A DNA stretch of 64,000 nucleotides from Algoriphagus sp. Y33. Lineage in GTDB: Bacteria; Bacteroidota; Bacteroidia; Cytophagales; Cyclobacteriaceae. Of the stretch, positions 8,508 to 18,280 are shown one piece after another (within the stretch, counting starts at the first letter, position 1; every line of letters begins with the position of its first letter). Both the position numbers and the translations under genes were made by a program. The stretch spans positions 434,001 through 498,000 of the forward strand of contig NZ_CP061947.1 of assembly GCF_014838715.1 (NCBI RefSeq). Reading direction: 5' to 3'. Below the pieces are notes generated by a model, which was not told the DNA's origin, ran no database searches, and saw only the letters and a list, made by a program, of their open reading frames with translations.

Positions 8508-10148
8508 TTACCATGGTTTTCCGGTGCCTTGAAGCAACCAGAACTTGGACCATGCACTGTTTTTATCATCAGCTTGGGAAAATTGGGTAGTTTCCAAGCG
8601 GCTTACTGCTTCACTGGCATTTTTCTCGTTGATGGTCAATTCATCCTGCATATAATAAAAGCGGACGGGAAGCACGCTACGGATAGCTGCAGGTCCTGCT
8701 ACAAGCTCAGGATATCCCGTTCTTCTGTAATCAAACCAGGATTCTGTGGATGCAGTCCATGAAGCAATCCATTTTTGGGTCATAATCTGCTCCAGACTAT
8801 TGTCAAAAGCGGCTTCCCCATTAATGTATTCATCAAAATCATTTTCCAAGTCCCAAGCCTCAAAGGATGCTTTAACCCCGGCTTCATAATGATCTTTTGC
8901 AGATCCTGCATTCACCAGACCTGATAAACTGGCTTCAGCTAAGATGAAGTGAACTTCGGCCGCACTCAGCAGTCTTGCCTTTAGCAATGCTCCTGAAGGC
9001 GCAGTGTATCGTTCACTGATAAAGGATACGTGCGGGTTGTAGGATTGCTGGCCTGGAGTAGGATTGAGGTTGTACTCACTTGGTATATTGGAAACTGCAG
9101 GAGGAATACCAACATACTCAGGGTCGGTATCAACTGTTTTTCCGACTGCTATATCTGCTGATATGTATCGTTTACCGTCTATGATTTCATCTGTTCCGGC
9201 CGGTAAGGACTCATCGAGTACAATCGGAACCTGAACTTTTTCAGCCCATACTGAGATTCTGTTGTCATTCAGGGACTGCAGTACCTCTACGAGTGTAGCA
9301 CACATTTTTATCCTGCGGTAGTTGCTGCCGTTAGAGCCGTCAAATTCTGTATTGGAAGGCCAGGAGTTGGCTGAAGTGCCACCAGGGAAAGAAATGGCCG
9401 CATCATCTGATGCATCTGTAATGATTGGGTAGCGAGACGCATCATTGAGTATTTCCAGCATTCCCTGACTGGCCATATCAGGCATTTTCTCTGAAACCCT
9501 CAGGTAAAGTCTCAACCGGAGAGAATTGGCGAATTGTCTCCACTTCAGCACATTGCCGCGGAATAGTATATCCTGTGGAGTAGCCTCAAATGTGCCTAAT
9601 GCTGCCAATATATCATTTGCCTCTTTTAATTCCTCTATCACGCCTTCATAGATCTCTTGCTGCGAGTCAAATGCAGGCAAGAGGTATTGTTCGCCTCCCT
9701 GATCACCACTCACCGCGTCCATATAAGGAGCATCTCCCCATAGGTCGGCAATCCTGGCAAAATGGTATGCATTCATCACCTTTGCTACACCCACATAGAA
9801 GGGTAGTTCCAGAGCTTCAGCCCGCTGCTCCATCATTTTGACATCTTCCAGAATGCTGTAATTGCCCGTCCAGCTCTGATTACTCCATTCAAAGTTGTTG
9901 TGGCCGGTAAACCAGGCGTCTTTTTGCGTATGCTGCATCACTCCTGCAATGTCCCCAAATCCCAGATTAACATCTGAGGTAGCGGTGTTGGAAAGAACGG
10001 TAGTCAGCAATAGGTTGGGGTGTACAGCCGTGGATTCCACCCCGTTTGGATTGATATTGGTTTCGGTCAAGTCCTTGCATGCTGTCATTGATCCTGAGAG
10101 GATCAAGCCCATGGCAAAAGCACTGATATGTTTTATGTAGTTTTTCAT
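8508..10148 (-). CDS. SusD/RagB-family surface nutrient-binding lipoprotein
   Basis: 546-aa outer-membrane lipoprotein that would cap the SusC-like channel and bind its ligand. I use the ATG at 10148, because it gives a clean lipoprotein signal (MKNYIKHISAFAMGL, lipobox SGSMTAC); an earlier start at 10199 would bury it. The N-terminus KDLTETNINPNG and the later LLSAAEVHFILAEA and WFDYRRTGYP segments are typical of the SusD-like_2 branch with tetratricopeptide-like helices. It follows susC by 37 nt in the same operon. The neighbouring phosphatases suggest an organophosphate ligand rather than a polysaccharide; no glycoside hydrolase is nearby. Confidence 0.92.
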   Translation of the reverse strand: MKNYIKHISAFAMGLILSGSMTACKDLTETNINPNGVESTAVHPNLLLTTVLSNTATSDVNLGFGDIAGVMQHTQKDAWFTGHNNFEWSNQSWTGNYSILEDVKMMEQRAEALELPFYVGVAKVMNAYHFARIADLWGDAPYMDAVSGDQGGEQYLLPAFDSQQEIYEGVIEELKEANDILAALGTFEATPQDILFRGNVLKWRQFANSLRLRLYLRVSEKMPDMASQGMLEILNDASRYPIITDASDDAAISFPGGTSANSWPSNTEFDGSNGSNYRRIKMCATLVEVLQSLNDNRISVWAEKVQVPIVLDESLPAGTDEIIDGKRYISADIAVGKTVDTDPEYVGIPPAVSNIPSEYNLNPTPGQQSYNPHVSFISERYTAPSGALLKARLLSAAEVHFILAEASLSGLVNAGSAKDHYEAGVKASFEAWDLENDFDEYINGEAAFDNSLEQIMTQKWIASWTASTESWFDYRRTGYPELVAGPAAIRSVLPVRFYYMQDELTINEKNASEAVSRLETTQFSQADDKNSAWSKFWLLQGTGKPW

Positions 10149-10185
10149 TTTAGGAATTATCTGATGTCCAAAATAGTCTCGTCGA

Positions 10186-13100
10186 TTAGAAAGATGCATT
10201 GATTTTAAATCCTACCGGAATGACCCAAGGATTGACATTGTACCGCTCTATCCCTTGTTTGAAGGTTCCGTTTGCTTCTGGCTGGAATGCATTTTCGGGA
10301 TCGATTCCTACTTTTGCTTTGGTCCATAGAATAAGGTTGCTGGTGTACAAGCCTACATTGATGGACTTCATTTTTAGTCTATTGACAAACTCCACTGGCA
10401 GCTGGTAATTAATGGCGGCTTCCCTTAGCTTGATATAGGAAGCATCGAATGTTGCAGGTTTGAAAAAACTCCAAGGATAATTATCTGCATATGGAATGTA
10501 TTTGGTGCCTTCTCCGCCCAGATTCTCTGTGTAGCCTATAATATTTCCTTCCTCATTGTACTGGGCGATTACCCCCGGGTTAAATACACCATCGTTCACA
10601 GTGACATTGTAATCAAACGGAAATCCTCCACTTTCTGCGGTAGGACCACCCACCACATTGAGGCCATCGGTGATAAACTTATCCTGGTTGGCTACCAGAT
10701 AGTCCCGAAGGGCATCTCCCGAAAGTCCGTTTGGATTGATTATCTGATCCAGCCAACGTTGGGTTTTAAGGTCGGATTCAGAATATCGGAACGTTTGGGA
10801 TACGAAATCCCCGCCTAATCTCATATCAAAATTCAAGCTTAGCGAAAAGCGTTTGTAGCTCATGTTTACCTGCATTCCTGCAAGGAAATCCGGGTTGAAA
10901 TTTCCTATTTTGTTTTTCGCAGATGCCTGATTGACTGCTTGCCAGCTGCCGTCTTCATCCAGGATAGGGTAGCCGAAGTAAGGGGATTCCCTGTCTTCCA
11001 CGGTTACCAATCCCCGGTCATAAATGTCACCGATCTCATCTCCCACATAGGTCCAAGCCCCGCCCCGTGAGTCTGACCATAGGTAGAATACATCCACTTC
11101 GTCTGTCAGCTCTACGATTCGGCTCCTATATTTGGAGTAGTTAAAGTTCAGATCCAGTGTAAAGTCGGCTGTTTTCAAAGGGGTTAATCCTAACATTACT
11201 TCCCAGCCTTTGCTGTTTACCAAACCGGCATTGACGAATTTGGAGGTGAAGCCGGAAGAGGATGGCAAGGTGACAGGAAGGATCTGGTTTTTATTGTCTG
11301 TGTTAAAATAGGTCAGGTCAAAGCGTAGGCGGTTTTGAAAAGCGATCAATTCCAATCCAAGTTCATAGGAAGTGGAAATTTCCGGTTTCAGGTCAGGTGT
11401 CTTGAGGTTGTCAGGTACGGTCAGCCTGGTTTGGCTATCCCATTCTCCGTTATTTGCAAGTACCTGATACAGATTGTAGGGATCGGTATCATTACCTACC
11501 TGCGCCCATCCGGATCTAAGCTTCAGCAGGTCTATGGAGCTGCCCATATCCAGCATTTCATTTAGGATCAAACTGAGTGAGGCAGAAGGATAGAAGTAGG
11601 ATCTATTGGCCTCCGGCAAAGTAGAAGACCAGTCATTTCTGGCAGTCACATCCAGGTAAATCAAATCCCTGAAACCGAAGTTTGCCAATCCGTAAATACT
11701 ATTCACGGCTTTTTCTGAAATAGATGAATTGTAAATCAGGTTGTCTGCAGATGTATTGCTGAGGGTGTATACCCCAGGTACAATCAATCCCGAACCTTCC
11801 GCCTTAGTGGAATTCTGCACAGCATTGTTGCGGTTGAACCTGAGGTTTCCACCGGCTGATAGGGTCAAGTGAAAATTGTCGTAATCCTGGGTATAGGTGG
11901 CAAGGATGTCTGCATTTCTTTCCATTCTGTCCAGGTTGATCAGGCCATATCCTCCATTGGGATCAGCAGTATAGCTGATCGGGATTTTAGATTCTCTCCG
12001 CTCTGAATACATATCCAACATATAGCTGGCTTTTACCTTAAAATTCTCTGTGAATTGGTATTCCAGACCTAGGTTACCAAACACCCTGTTTCTTTTAAAG
12101 CTGTTGTTTACTTCGTAGGCAAGAAAATAGGGGTTGTCATAATCACCAATTGCCTGGGAGCGCTGTTGGATTCCTTCCTGTCCGGGCACCCAGTAAGATT
12201 GAAGCTCGTTGATATCAATATGCGGCGAAACTTTATAGGCTGCTTCTAGCGGGTTCGCCCCTCTATTTCCGGCAGGGCGGTTATCCGACCCTGTCTGGTT
12301 GATATTTATGCTTGAACTCAGGGTCAGCTTAGGGTCAATCCTTAAAGTAGTATTGACAGATAGGTTGTCTCTGCCAAAATCTGAATTAGGGACTATTCCC
12401 CAATTGCTGAGGTTGGTATAACCGATCCTATAGTTTATGAATTCATTGTTATTTGCCACGGATACTCCGTTAGTTGTGGTGACACCTGTGCGTACAAAAT
12501 CAGACACATTATTGGGGTGAGAGACTAGGGGAGTGGGGATGCGATTACCATTGGCATCCAAAGGGCTGTTCCACTGGATGGCCTCATATCCTTTGTCCAG
12601 TTCGGGGCCTGCACCTGCTGAAGATCCTTCTTCGATGACCAGTTGGCCTCCTGGATAGGGATTGTTATCCGGTGTGTAAGGCCGCACGCCGGTAGCAAAT
12701 CTGCTGTGGAAGGGCAGGTATTTATAGGGGATTTCAAGTAGCGTGTTGGAGGAAACGCTCACGGTGACATTGTTGACTTTTCTTCCTGACTTTGTGGTGA
12801 TCAATACCACTCCATTGCCGGCTCTGGAGCCATAAAGCGCAGCTGCACTTGGACCTTTTAGGATAGACATACTTTCTATGTCTTCCGGATTCAAATCCGA
12901 AATGGCATTGCCATAATCCACTTTATTGTCTGCGCCGATTTCTGACACGTTGTTCAGGGTATTGATTATAGGGACACCATCTACTACAAATAAAGGCTGA
13001 TTATCCCCGCTCAAAGAGGATATACCCCGGATAATCATACTAACGGAGGAGCCTGCCCCACCGGTAGAATTGACACTCACACCTGGTACTCTGCCTGCGA

Positions 13101-13812
13101 TTGACCGTAAGGCATTGTCTTGACTTCCATTTTGAAAGGCGTTTTCACCTACCTCTGCGACCGAATAGCCCAAGGAGCGCTCGTCTCTTTCAATGCCCAA
13201 AGCAGTGACTACTACGCCTTCCATGTCGGCAAAGGAGGAAAGTAAGACTACTTTGATATACGACTGGTTATGGACTACAATTTCCTGAGGTTCGAACCCT
13301 ATGTAGCTAAATACCAGTATGGCTTGACCGTTAGGAACATCAATGCTAAAAGTACCGTCTATTCCTGTGACTACCCCGGAGGTACTTCCCTTTATCAAAA
13401 CTGTGGCGCCTACCAACGGCTGGTTGTCTTCATCCAGTACCAGTCCTGTAACGGGTATCGCCGCCTGCTTTTTAATGGATTTTCTGATCAGTATATTCTC
13501 TCCGGTTATTTTGAATTCAAAAGGAGTGAAGGTTTCTGCAGTTTTCAAGTGATGCCGGACAGTGGCTTTAGGGCTTACCTTGATGTTTTGTCCCAAAAGT
13601 TCATGAACCCCATCTGCATAGATGAATTTGAATTCACTCTGGGATTCAATTTCAGTGATAAATTCCCTGAGACTCAGATTGGTCTGATGCATTTCTATTA
13701 TTTTTTCACTGCGGTGCATACCGGCTTCAGCCCATTGGGGCAATAGCAGTAGCAGTAATAACCATAGGCTACTTGGCGGGATGAGATTTTTTTTAGTAAA
13801 TGTAATTTCCAT
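10186..13812 (-). CDS. SusC/RagA-family TonB-dependent transporter with N-terminal signalling (STN) domain
   Basis: 1208-aa outer-membrane TonB-dependent receptor. After the signal peptide comes an STN/secretin-N signalling domain (about aa 40-110). A carboxypeptidase-D-like domain follows (about 115-195, VTGLVLDEDNQPLVGATV), then the SusC plug (ALRSIAGRVPGVSV and QPLFVVDGVPI near aa 225-280) and a 22-strand barrel to the C-terminal NASF. The STN domain is the part that contacts FecR anti-sigma factors, so this transporter should signal as well as import. Gene order fecR-susC-susD on the minus strand supports this. Import of the product of surface phosphatases or of an intact phosphoester is inferred from context only. 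Confidence 0.94.
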   Translation of the reverse strand: MEITFTKKNLIPPSSLWLLLLLLLPQWAEAGMHRSEKIIEMHQTNLSLREFITEIESQSEFKFIYADGVHELLGQNIKVSPKATVRHHLKTAETFTPFEFKITGENILIRKSIKKQAAIPVTGLVLDEDNQPLVGATVLIKGSTSGVVTGIDGTFSIDVPNGQAILVFSYIGFEPQEIVVHNQSYIKVVLLSSFADMEGVVVTALGIERDERSLGYSVAEVGENAFQNGSQDNALRSIAGRVPGVSVNSTGGAGSSVSMIIRGISSLSGDNQPLFVVDGVPIINTLNNVSEIGADNKVDYGNAISDLNPEDIESMSILKGPSAAALYGSRAGNGVVLITTKSGRKVNNVTVSVSSNTLLEIPYKYLPFHSRFATGVRPYTPDNNPYPGGQLVIEEGSSAGAGPELDKGYEAIQWNSPLDANGNRIPTPLVSHPNNVSDFVRTGVTTTNGVSVANNNEFINYRIGYTNLSNWGIVPNSDFGRDNLSVNTTLRIDPKLTLSSSININQTGSDNRPAGNRGANPLEAAYKVSPHIDINELQSYWVPGQEGIQQRSQAIGDYDNPYFLAYEVNNSFKRNRVFGNLGLEYQFTENFKVKASYMLDMYSERRESKIPISYTADPNGGYGLINLDRMERNADILATYTQDYDNFHLTLSAGGNLRFNRNNAVQNSTKAEGSGLIVPGVYTLSNTSADNLIYNSSISEKAVNSIYGLANFGFRDLIYLDVTARNDWSSTLPEANRSYFYPSASLSLILNEMLDMGSSIDLLKLRSGWAQVGNDTDPYNLYQVLANNGEWDSQTRLTVPDNLKTPDLKPEISTSYELGLELIAFQNRLRFDLTYFNTDNKNQILPVTLPSSSGFTSKFVNAGLVNSKGWEVMLGLTPLKTADFTLDLNFNYSKYRSRIVELTDEVDVFYLWSDSRGGAWTYVGDEIGDIYDRGLVTVEDRESPYFGYPILDEDGSWQAVNQASAKNKIGNFNPDFLAGMQVNMSYKRFSLSLNFDMRLGGDFVSQTFRYSESDLKTQRWLDQIINPNGLSGDALRDYLVANQDKFITDGLNVVGGPTAESGGFPFDYNVTVNDGVFNPGVIAQYNEEGNIIGYTENLGGEGTKYIPYADNYPWSFFKPATFDASYIKLREAAINYQLPVEFVNRLKMKSINVGLYTSNLILWTKAKVGIDPENAFQPEANGTFKQGIERYNVNPWVIPVGFKINASF

Positions 13813-13853
13813 ACTTTGTGTGTGTTTAAGTGGTGTACTACTTGATCATACTG

Positions 13854-13891
13854 CCACGCCGGAGGTCTTCGTCAAATTCTCTCCGGTGTGG
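13854..13891 (-). promoter_or_regulatory. Intercistronic hairpin between fecR and susC genes
   Basis: An 11-bp stem (13854-13864 with 13881-13891, one G-T pair) around a 16-nt loop occupies the 91-nt gap between the fecR stop and the susC start. No T run follows, so it looks more like an mRNA processing or stabilising structure than a terminator. It could adjust the much higher susC expression relative to fecR. Confidence 0.5.
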
Positions 13892-13903
13892 TTTCCTTTT
13901 GGT

Positions 13904-14857
13904 TCACTGTGATTGTTGTATTTTGATAGATTCTGAGATTTCTGATTCTCTGTTAGTCAGGTATCCTATGGATTGGATTACTTCTTCCAGCCTTTTGTTT
14001 TTGAACTGACCGGTGATCTTGATTTCATAGAGGCTGGGGTCGGTTACCTCTAGATCTGTGTCATACCATCTTTCCAGAGAATTGATTACCTGGGAGAAAT
14101 CCGTATGGTTGAAGTACAAAATCTTTTCTCTCCAGAATACAGGATCCTCAGAATCTTTTATCGAATAACTTTGGGAGGTTTTATCTACAGTAAGCAGCTG
14201 TCCTTGAGTAAGCTTTTCTTCTATAGCCTTCCCTGCTTGCAGAAAGGAAACTTTGACAATCCCTTCGGTGACAGCTATCGCTATTGTATTGTCCTGTGGG
14301 TAAGAGTTGACATTGAAGGCTGTTCCTACCACCAGAATGTTTATACCTTGGGTCTGGATTTCAAAGGGATGTACCTTGTCTTTAGCGACTTGGAAATAGG
14401 CTTCACCTTCTAATCTGACTTCTCGCTTGACTTGATCCTCAAAAGGGAGTTGCTCCAATTTGGAGGCTACATTCAGGCTTACCTCAGACCCATCAGGCAA
14501 CGCAAGATTGAGTTGCTCTCCCTGTGGAGTTGCATACGATATCACTTCCTGTTGGCTGGAGTTCTGAAGGAAATTAAAGGCAACCACGGCTATACAGATC
14601 AAAAGAATCACAGTTGCCGCAATCTTGGGATAGTTGGCTACAAAGGATTTGTCTGCTTTGGGGTTGTGTATGCTAGCAGGCTCTGGATAAGCGTCGGCAA
14701 TTGATTTTTCAAAATTTGATTTAAGTACCTCTGAATATACCTGACTAATAGCTTTATGGTCCAATCCAACTAGGAACTGATCAAACTCAGTTTTGCTTAT
14801 ACTCCCCTCCAAATATTTATCTACCAGTATTTTGATCTCCTTTTTTGATCGATCCAT
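13904..14857 (-). CDS. FecR-family anti-sigma factor
   Basis: 317-aa inner-membrane anti-sigma/sigma regulator. A cytosolic N-terminal part (about aa 1-75) is followed by one membrane span (about aa 77-97, AATVILLICIAVVAFNF). The periplasmic FecR domain (about 105-205) contains LPDGSEVSLN, VRLEGEAYFQVAKD and VVGTAFNVNSY, and a DUF4974-like C-terminal domain lies at about 245-310. It should receive the signal from the STN domain of the SusC-like receptor and control the ECF sigma factor. It is first in the minus-strand operon; its cognate sigma gene is not adjacent but beyond susD. Confidence 0.92.
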   Translation of the reverse strand: MDRSKKEIKILVDKYLEGSISKTEFDQFLVGLDHKAISQVYSEVLKSNFEKSIADAYPEPASIHNPKADKSFVANYPKIAATVILLICIAVVAFNFLQNSSQQEVISYATPQGEQLNLALPDGSEVSLNVASKLEQLPFEDQVKREVRLEGEAYFQVAKDKVHPFEIQTQGINILVVGTAFNVNSYPQDNTIAIAVTEGIVKVSFLQAGKAIEEKLTQGQLLTVDKTSQSYSIKDSEDPVFWREKILYFNHTDFSQVINSLERWYDTDLEVTDPSLYEIKITGQFKNKRLEEVIQSIGYLTNRESEISESIKIQQSQ

Positions 14858-15143
14858 GATTTGTTGCCTTAAATTTTACAGGATGGGTATCATCCCGCCT
14901 AGGTTTTATACACAAATGACTGGAGAATGGTAAAAGGGACTAGTCCCATTGCATTATCAAAAAGTTAAAGATTTGTGAAGCGGATTTTAGGGCGAGGAAT
15001 CTGAAAGGTTTATTTTGGGACTACTATATGAAGGGAAAACCGGCTATCTCTTTTCATAAAAGGGTAATATTTGATTCATGTTAAGAATAAGTATTCATTC
15101 TAATATTGCACAAATCTTAAAAACTACTTAGTAACTAATACTT

Positions 15144-16541
15144 ATGAAGGAGGAGCAGCAGCAAGACACTTCGGGAAGAAGGTCATTTTTAAAAAACTCA
15201 TTAATGGTCAGTATAGGCTTCATGGGGCTTAAATCTTTTAGCGGCGCATCCGCCTTTGCAGGAAATGCCCCTTTGTTATATGATCAGTACGGGCCTCTCC
15301 TAACTGATTCCAAAGGGATTTTTAATCTTCCAAAAGGCTTTTCCTATAAAATCATATCCAGATCAGGAGAACTTATGGATGACGGTTTTTTATCTCCCGG
15401 ACGTAATGATGCCATGGCTGCATTCCGTGCTAAAGACGGAAAGGTATGGGTAATCAGAAATCATGAAATTTCTTCTGATGATCCTGAAAACGGTCCATTT
15501 GGAATAGATAATTCAAAACTTCAGGATCTGCCCGAATCTGCTATTTACGACAGGGGCTTTGGTAAAAATCCAAGCTTAGGTGGTACCACAACTTTTTTAT
15601 TCAATGAGGATACACAGGAAATAGAATACCAGTACCTCTCATTAGCAGGGACTATAAGAAACTGTGCGGGTGGACCCACACCTTGGAATTCATGGCTTAC
15701 CTGTGAAGAGACATTTGACAGTAAACTGGAAGGTGTAAATGAACATAACCATGGGTATGTATTTGAGGTGCCTGTTTCTGATACAGCTGTTTTGGCTGAA
15801 CCTGTTCCGCTTAAGGGGATGGGGAGGTTTAACCATGAAGCGGTTGCAGTGGATCCGGACAGTGGCTTCGTCTACCTCACCGAGGACCGTGGAGATGGAC
15901 TTATTTACCGGTTTATCCCAAAAGAGCAGGGAAACTTTCGTGCAGGCGGAAAGCTTCAGGCCCTGAGCATTAAAGGCAAAAAAGGATTTGATACACGTAA
16001 CTGGGAAGCCCAGACAATGACTATAGGGGATAAGCTTGAAGTTGATTGGATTGACCTGGAAAATATTGATCCTGAGGAAGATGACCTGAGGTTAAGAGGC
16101 TTTGATCAGGGTGCAGCACGTTTTGCCAGGGGAGAAGGCATGTGGTATGGGAATGATGAAGTGTATTTCGCATGTACCAATGGAGGAAAGGCTAAGCAGG
16201 GGCAGGTGTTTAGATACATTGCCTCTGATGAGGAGAAGAAAGGGAATGAAAAAACAGGGGGATATCTGGAATTATTTGCTGAACCCAATGACAAAAATAT
16301 TTTAAGAGCTTGTGATAACCTGACGGTGGCCCCCTGGGGAGATGTTATCCTATGCGAAGATAACAGCAGACCTAGATTGATCGGAATTACCCCAAAAGGT
16401 GAAATCTATCATCTCGGGCTAAATGTAGGATACGAATCTGAATTGACCGGAGCTTGTTTTTCCCCCAGCGGTAAAACCCTTTTTGTAAATATTCAACATG
16501 CAGGACTGACATTGGCAATTACAGGCCCTTGGAAAGGATAG
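15144..16541 (+). CDS. PhoX-like secreted phosphatase (DUF839), Tat signal
   Basis: 465-aa protein of the PhoX/DUF839 family, calcium/iron-dependent alkaline phosphatases. A twin-arginine signal is evident (GRRSFLKNSLMVSIG, aa 12-27), consistent with folding around a metal cofactor before export. Family landmarks include VWVIRNHEIS (about aa 100), the CAGGPTPWNSWLTCEETF segment near aa 175 and the late ACDNLTVAPWGDVILCEDN (about aa 392). It is divergent from fecR with a 286-nt shared upstream region and is followed 70 nt downstream by another phosphoesterase. Phosphate starvation control is expected from the family; I found no certain Pho box. Confidence 0.88.
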   Translation: MKEEQQQDTSGRRSFLKNSLMVSIGFMGLKSFSGASAFAGNAPLLYDQYGPLLTDSKGIFNLPKGFSYKIISRSGELMDDGFLSPGRNDAMAAFRAKDGKVWVIRNHEISSDDPENGPFGIDNSKLQDLPESAIYDRGFGKNPSLGGTTTFLFNEDTQEIEYQYLSLAGTIRNCAGGPTPWNSWLTCEETFDSKLEGVNEHNHGYVFEVPVSDTAVLAEPVPLKGMGRFNHEAVAVDPDSGFVYLTEDRGDGLIYRFIPKEQGNFRAGGKLQALSIKGKKGFDTRNWEAQTMTIGDKLEVDWIDLENIDPEEDDLRLRGFDQGAARFARGEGMWYGNDEVYFACTNGGKAKQGQVFRYIASDEEKKGNEKTGGYLELFAEPNDKNILRACDNLTVAPWGDVILCEDNSRPRLIGITPKGEIYHLGLNVGYESELTGACFSPSGKTLFVNIQHAGLTLAITGPWKG

Positions 16542-16611
16542 TTGTGCACTTCATTTCATTTTAGCCGGAATCTTATGATTTCTATTTATTCCTCCTTTCG
16601 ATGATATTCCC

Positions 16612-17604
16612 ATGCGTAGTAAAATACCCCTTTTCCTGCTTTTAATTATTTTTTCATACGATGTTCAAGCGCAGCAAAAACTCCCACTTTCCTTCAATTC
16701 TAAAGGAGATTTTAAAATTGTTCAGTTTACCGATACGCATGTGGATATCCCAGGAAAGCATAACCTGGAGGTTTTTGATATTATACGAAGTGTAATTGAA
16801 CTGGAGAGACCCGATCTGATCGTATTGACAGGGGACGTGGTAACCCAAGATGATCCTAAAGAGGCATTTCAATTGTTTGAAGATCTGTTTGCCGGGCTTG
16901 ACCTTCCCTGGGTAGTAGCTTTTGGTAATCATGAATCCCAGCATAATGCGGGCAGAAGGGAAGTAGCCGCGTTTCTTGCTGAATTTCCTAATTGCCTGAA
17001 TGACGACCAGGAGGAAGCCTACGGTAATTCAAATTTTGTATTGCCGGTGACCGGAGAACAATCCAAAGAGGAAGCACTTATCTACATTATGGATTCCAAC
17101 AACAGGAGTACCCTGAAGCCACAAGTCGATGGATATGGTTGGTTTGATTTCTCTCAGGTACAGTGGTATAGAGAAATGAGTAAGAGGTTTACTCAAAATA
17201 ACGGAGGCATCGCTTTGCCGGCGCTGGCATTTTTTCATATTCCGCTGCCTGAATACTCACAAGCCTGGAATAATAAAATACACCCACCCGTCGGAGTTAA
17301 AAATGAACAGGAATGCAGCCCGGAAATAAATACAGGAATGTTTGCTGCCATGCTGGAAGCAGGAGATGTCATGGGTACTTTCGTTGGACATGATCATATC
17401 AACGATTACATAGGAGTACACCACGGGCTGGCATTGGGCTATGGGCGGGTTACCAAGATCATGAAGAATCCGGATGAGGATCCTTTGGCAGGAGGAAGGG
17501 TGATTGTTATGAAGAAGGGAAAGCGCGAGTTTGAAACCTGGATTCGGGATATGAATGGGGTGAAAGAGCTTGAATGCAACTGGCCTGGCGAATTTGGAGA
17601 CTAG
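16612..17604 (+). CDS. Secreted calcineurin-like metallophosphoesterase
   Basis: 330-aa exported phosphoesterase with signal peptide (cleavage near VQAQ, aa 21). Metal-binding motifs in order: QFTDTHVD (about aa 38), TGDVVTQDD (about 76), FGNHESQH (about 103), FFHIPLPEY (about 207) and GHDHINDY (about 259). It lacks the fibronectin-like N domain of the 5.3-kb purple-acid-phosphatase-like enzyme and resembles the Dcr2/ICC-type branch. It sits 70 nt after the PhoX-like gene in the same direction, so co-transcription is likely. Probable role: periplasmic phosphomonoester or phosphodiester hydrolysis. Confidence 0.88.
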   Translation: MRSKIPLFLLLIIFSYDVQAQQKLPLSFNSKGDFKIVQFTDTHVDIPGKHNLEVFDIIRSVIELERPDLIVLTGDVVTQDDPKEAFQLFEDLFAGLDLPWVVAFGNHESQHNAGRREVAAFLAEFPNCLNDDQEEAYGNSNFVLPVTGEQSKEEALIYIMDSNNRSTLKPQVDGYGWFDFSQVQWYREMSKRFTQNNGGIALPALAFFHIPLPEYSQAWNNKIHPPVGVKNEQECSPEINTGMFAAMLEAGDVMGTFVGHDHINDYIGVHHGLALGYGRVTKIMKNPDEDPLAGGRVIVMKKGKREFETWIRDMNGVKELECNWPGEFGD

Positions 17605-17860
17605 TTGATAATAAGTATATTAGCTAGATTCGAATTCTTTCCTTGGTTTTTGGCTTTCTAAAGCAAGGATTATCCTAAGTAAACACCATATTTCCTGAAA
17701 CAATTAAAAACTAAGCCCAGGGGCAGAGGCAGAGGGAATAATTATTTCCAATGTTAAGTTTTTGGCTAAGGCGAAAACTTAATATTAACACACGGTTTGA
17801 TATCCATACATTTGCTTAATATTTATTTAACATTAAAGTAATTTAAGTCAAGTATTTGAA

Positions 17861-18256
17861 ATGGAAGAAAACAAGAAATCTGACGCTTATGATCAGGGAA
17901 AGACTAAAGAATCTGATGCAGTAGCTTCTCCCGCACATATTAGTTCTGGAACTCCTGCTACAAAATTAAAGAGTGATATGGATGGCGCAGTTGGGAAAGG
18001 TCTGACTGGGGATAAATCAGTTAAGGATGGTGAAAATCCAAAGGATCTCAAAGGATCAAAGAAACTGCGTGACAAAATCAAGAAAAAAGAGAAAAAGGAA
18101 AAAGATAGAAAAAAGGAGAAGGATAAGAAAGCCAAGAAAAAAGCAGATAAAAAGAAAAAGGAGAAAGCCAAAAAAGAAAAAGCCCAAAAGAAACTGAAAG
18201 AAAAGAAGGCTAAGAAAAAATCTGCTCAGAAAAAGAAGAAAGCAAAGAAGAAGTAA
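17861..18256 (+). CDS. Lysine-rich low-complexity protein, possibly nucleic-acid binding
   Basis: 131-aa protein. The first 60 residues are mixed and polar (rich in S, D, G, K). From about aa 65 to the end it is almost only lysine with A, E, D and L (KKEKKEKDRKKEKDKK-type repeats), an extremely basic tail. Such tails occur in histone-H1-like and other chromatin-compacting bacterial proteins, which suggests DNA or RNA binding or polyphosphate interaction, but no folded domain is visible. A clear terminator follows at 18281. The long purine run on one strand makes spurious ORFs easy, yet the full-length open frame with promoter-sized gap and terminator supports a real gene. Confidence 0.65.
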   Translation: MEENKKSDAYDQGKTKESDAVASPAHISSGTPATKLKSDMDGAVGKGLTGDKSVKDGENPKDLKGSKKLRDKIKKKEKKEKDRKKEKDKKAKKKADKKKKEKAKKEKAQKKLKEKKAKKKSAQKKKKAKKK

Positions 18257-18280
18257 TTCTGAGAGGAATAATTCTATGGA

